DNA from: an uncultured Aquimarina sp.
Lineage (GTDB): Bacteria; Bacteroidota; Bacteroidia; Flavobacteriales; Flavobacteriaceae
DNA: 64,000 nt
Direction of reading: 5' to 3'
Assembly (NCBI GenBank): GCA_947498775.1
Contig: CANMLL010000006.1
Span: 202,197 to 266,196 of the forward strand
Within the stretch, counting starts at the first letter, position 1. Each line of letters begins with the position of its first letter. Below are positions 63,067-64,000 of the stretch, in pieces. The notes beneath the pieces are model-generated. The model saw only the letters and a program-made list of their open reading frames with translations. It was not told where the DNA came from and did no database searches. A program made the position numbers and the translations under genes.

Positions 63067-63615
63067 ATGAGCACATTTAATGTACCAACAAGAGAAGAAG
63101 TAAGCACTAATAACCAAACTATATTTGATAACCTAAATAAAGCTTTAGGGTTTGTTCCTAACCTATATGCCACGTATGCACATAGTGACACCGCATTAGA
63201 AAACTACTTAAACTTTTCGAATGCTAAAACATCACTTTCTGCCAAGGAAAAAGAAGTAGTAAATCTAGCAGTAAGTCAAGTAAATGAATGTATTTACTGT
63301 TTATCTGCCCACACGGCAATAGGAAAAATGAATGGATTTACGGATGAGCAAATCTTAGAACTAAGGGCAGGATTCGCTTCTTTTGACAGTAAATTGGATG
63401 CTTTAGCAAAATTAGCTAAAAATGTTACCGAAAACAGAGGTAAAGCCGATCAGGATGTAGTCGAAAACTTCTTTGCAGCAGGATACACCAAAGGCAATCT
63501 AATAGATACTATAGTATTAGTAGGGGACAAAACCATATCCAACTACATAAATAATGTTACAGAAATCCCAGTAGATTTTCCGGTTGCACAACCTCTAGAA
63601 ACTGCTTCAGTATAG
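63067..63615 (+). CDS. AhpD-like/carboxymuconolactone decarboxylase-family protein
   Basis: The protein has 182 residues. The redox motif CIYCLSAHT (C-x2-C-x3-H, near residue 75) lies after KEKEVVNLAVSQVNE, the AhpD arrangement. The N-terminus (FDNLNKALGFVPNLYATYAHSDTAL) is typical of peroxidase-related CMD proteins. The family reduces peroxides or acts as a partner of thioredoxin-like enzymes. It follows promoter R2 and precedes a cupredoxin gene. Confidence 0.92.
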   Translation: MSTFNVPTREEVSTNNQTIFDNLNKALGFVPNLYATYAHSDTALENYLNFSNAKTSLSAKEKEVVNLAVSQVNECIYCLSAHTAIGKMNGFTDEQILELRAGFASFDSKLDALAKLAKNVTENRGKADQDVVENFFAAGYTKGNLIDTIVLVGDKTISNYINNVTEIPVDFPVAQPLETASV

Positions 63616-63651
63616 AAGGTAATCAAAGTATAGATTTCCCCGATTATAAAC

Positions 63652-63705
63652 TTTTCCGAAGAAGGTGAAATTGTATAGTCCGTTTCATCTTCCTTCGGAA
63701 AAACA
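63652..63705 (+). terminator. Long imperfect hairpin after AhpD-like gene
   Basis: TTTTCCGAAG followed by AAGGTGAAA pairs, with one bulge, with TTTCATCTTCCTTCGGAAAA (63683-63702), then AAC. It may act as a terminator or attenuator. Confidence 0.6.
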
Positions 63706-63741
63706 TAAAAAATAATATTATTCAACATTTAAATACATATC

Positions 63742-63939
63742 ATGAAAAAGTTAATCACAGTATTCACCCTTATCTTAGCCATCACTTTTAGCGCGCAAGC
63801 TCAGGAAGTAAAAACCATTTCTTTAGAACAGACCAAAGGAGAATTCACTCAGAAAGAAGTAACATTATCAGAAGGAAGCTATGTTTTTAACATCTCTAAT
63901 AATCAAGCCGGTACAGATGTTGGACGCTCTAGTTTATAA
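63742..63939 (+). CDS. Truncated cupredoxin-like exported protein
   Basis: The protein has 65 residues. A signal peptide (LITVFTLILAITFSAQAQ) precedes the first strands of a cupredoxin-like domain (ISLEQTKGEFTQKEVTLSEGSYVFNISNNQAGTDVG). Related proteins continue with FVLVP and a later copper site (CPLN-type). Here the frame ends after seven unrelated residues at 63939 and a new gene begins at 63965. The missing strands and copper ligands suggest a deletion at about 63924. It is downstream of the AhpD-like gene. Confidence 0.65.
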   Translation: MKKLITVFTLILAITFSAQAQEVKTISLEQTKGEFTQKEVTLSEGSYVFNISNNQAGTDVGRSSL

Positions 63940-63952
63940 TTTCTATTATTCG

Positions 63953-63960
63953 TATCTTTA
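63953..63960 (+). promoter_or_regulatory. Possible -7 element of last gene
   Basis: TATCTTTA, one mismatch to TAnnTTTG, four bases before ATG 63965; such a transcript would be near-leaderless. Confidence 0.4.
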
Positions 63961-63964
63961 ATTC

Positions 63965-64000
63965 ATGGATTTAGAAAAGATAAAAGTTGAAATAGGTAAG
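63965..64000 (+). CDS. Start of a gene running off the window
   Basis: Twelve codons (MDLEKIKVEIGK) are visible before the window ends. It cannot be identified from this. Confidence 0.4.
   Translation, partial: MDLEKIKVEIGK

Overview
The window looks like chromosomal DNA from a marine-type member of the Flavobacteriaceae (Bacteroidota). It is AT-rich. Starts follow Bacteroidota promoters (TAnnTTTG at -7) rather than strong Shine-Dalgarno sites. SecD and SecF are fused, KdsA is of the metal-dependent type, and many genes encode lipoproteins, some with an acidic surface-export signal. Many families are typical of the group (DUF6588, DUF2911, DUF1361, TPR-AraC regulators). No rRNA, tRNA, CRISPR array, transposase or prophage was seen, so this is mostly core chromosome with small accessory patches.

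Layout. 1-7.4 kb: a truncated TPR protein, FtsE, a 0.67 kb intergenic region with a predicted C-rich small RNA and a 32-codon peptide gene, TypA, an outer-membrane protein, KdsA and a DUF1801 protein. 8.0-11.9 kb: a six-gene membrane operon ending in creD; it contains a small winged-helix regulator and two near-identical palindromic operators. 12.0-25.9 kb: a DUF192 lipoprotein, a TPR-AraC regulator, SecDF followed by two smaller exported proteins (one clearly SecD-like), malate dehydrogenase, two envelope proteins and GyrB. 26.3-31.3 kb: two tandem astacin-type lipoprotein metalloproteases with chitin-binding-like modules, AsnB and a DUF2911 protein. 31.4-32.7 kb: an apparently empty stretch that carries four divergent 32-codon peptide genes of one family. 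32.9-45.3 kb: QueE, a RidA lipoprotein, a DUF853 ATPase, lipoproteins, a cupin/hydrolase/RluF run, a sterol-desaturase-like enzyme, an aldehyde dehydrogenase, kynurenine monooxygenase and a methyltransferase. 45.3-54.7 kb: a flavin reductase, a sensor kinase / response-regulator-flavoprotein / UBP zinc-finger operon, a GH13 enzyme, an ArsR-SRPBCC pair, a PEP-mutase-like enzyme and Ada. 54.8-64 kb: a GerW-like pair, a frameshifted DUF2059 gene, isocitrate dehydrogenase, a metal-binding-domain/hydrolase fusion, an AraC regulator, a DoxX protein, a MITE-like palindrome, duplicated promoters, an AhpD-like protein and a truncated cupredoxin.

The most novel signal is a family of five small proteins, each exactly 32 residues. 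Four are in a head-to-tail cluster at 31416-32662, and a fifth lies 28 kb away at 3426-3524, next to the predicted sRNA. They align without gaps, share six invariant positions and differ largely by synonymous or conservative changes. Several have their own promoter, and three have a GGGG-N6-CCCC palindrome 174-189 bp upstream of the start. I do not recognise the family and assign no function.

Start sites were moved inward where the longest frame began at a non-ATG codon or lay inside a promoter or terminator. These cases are stated in the entries.
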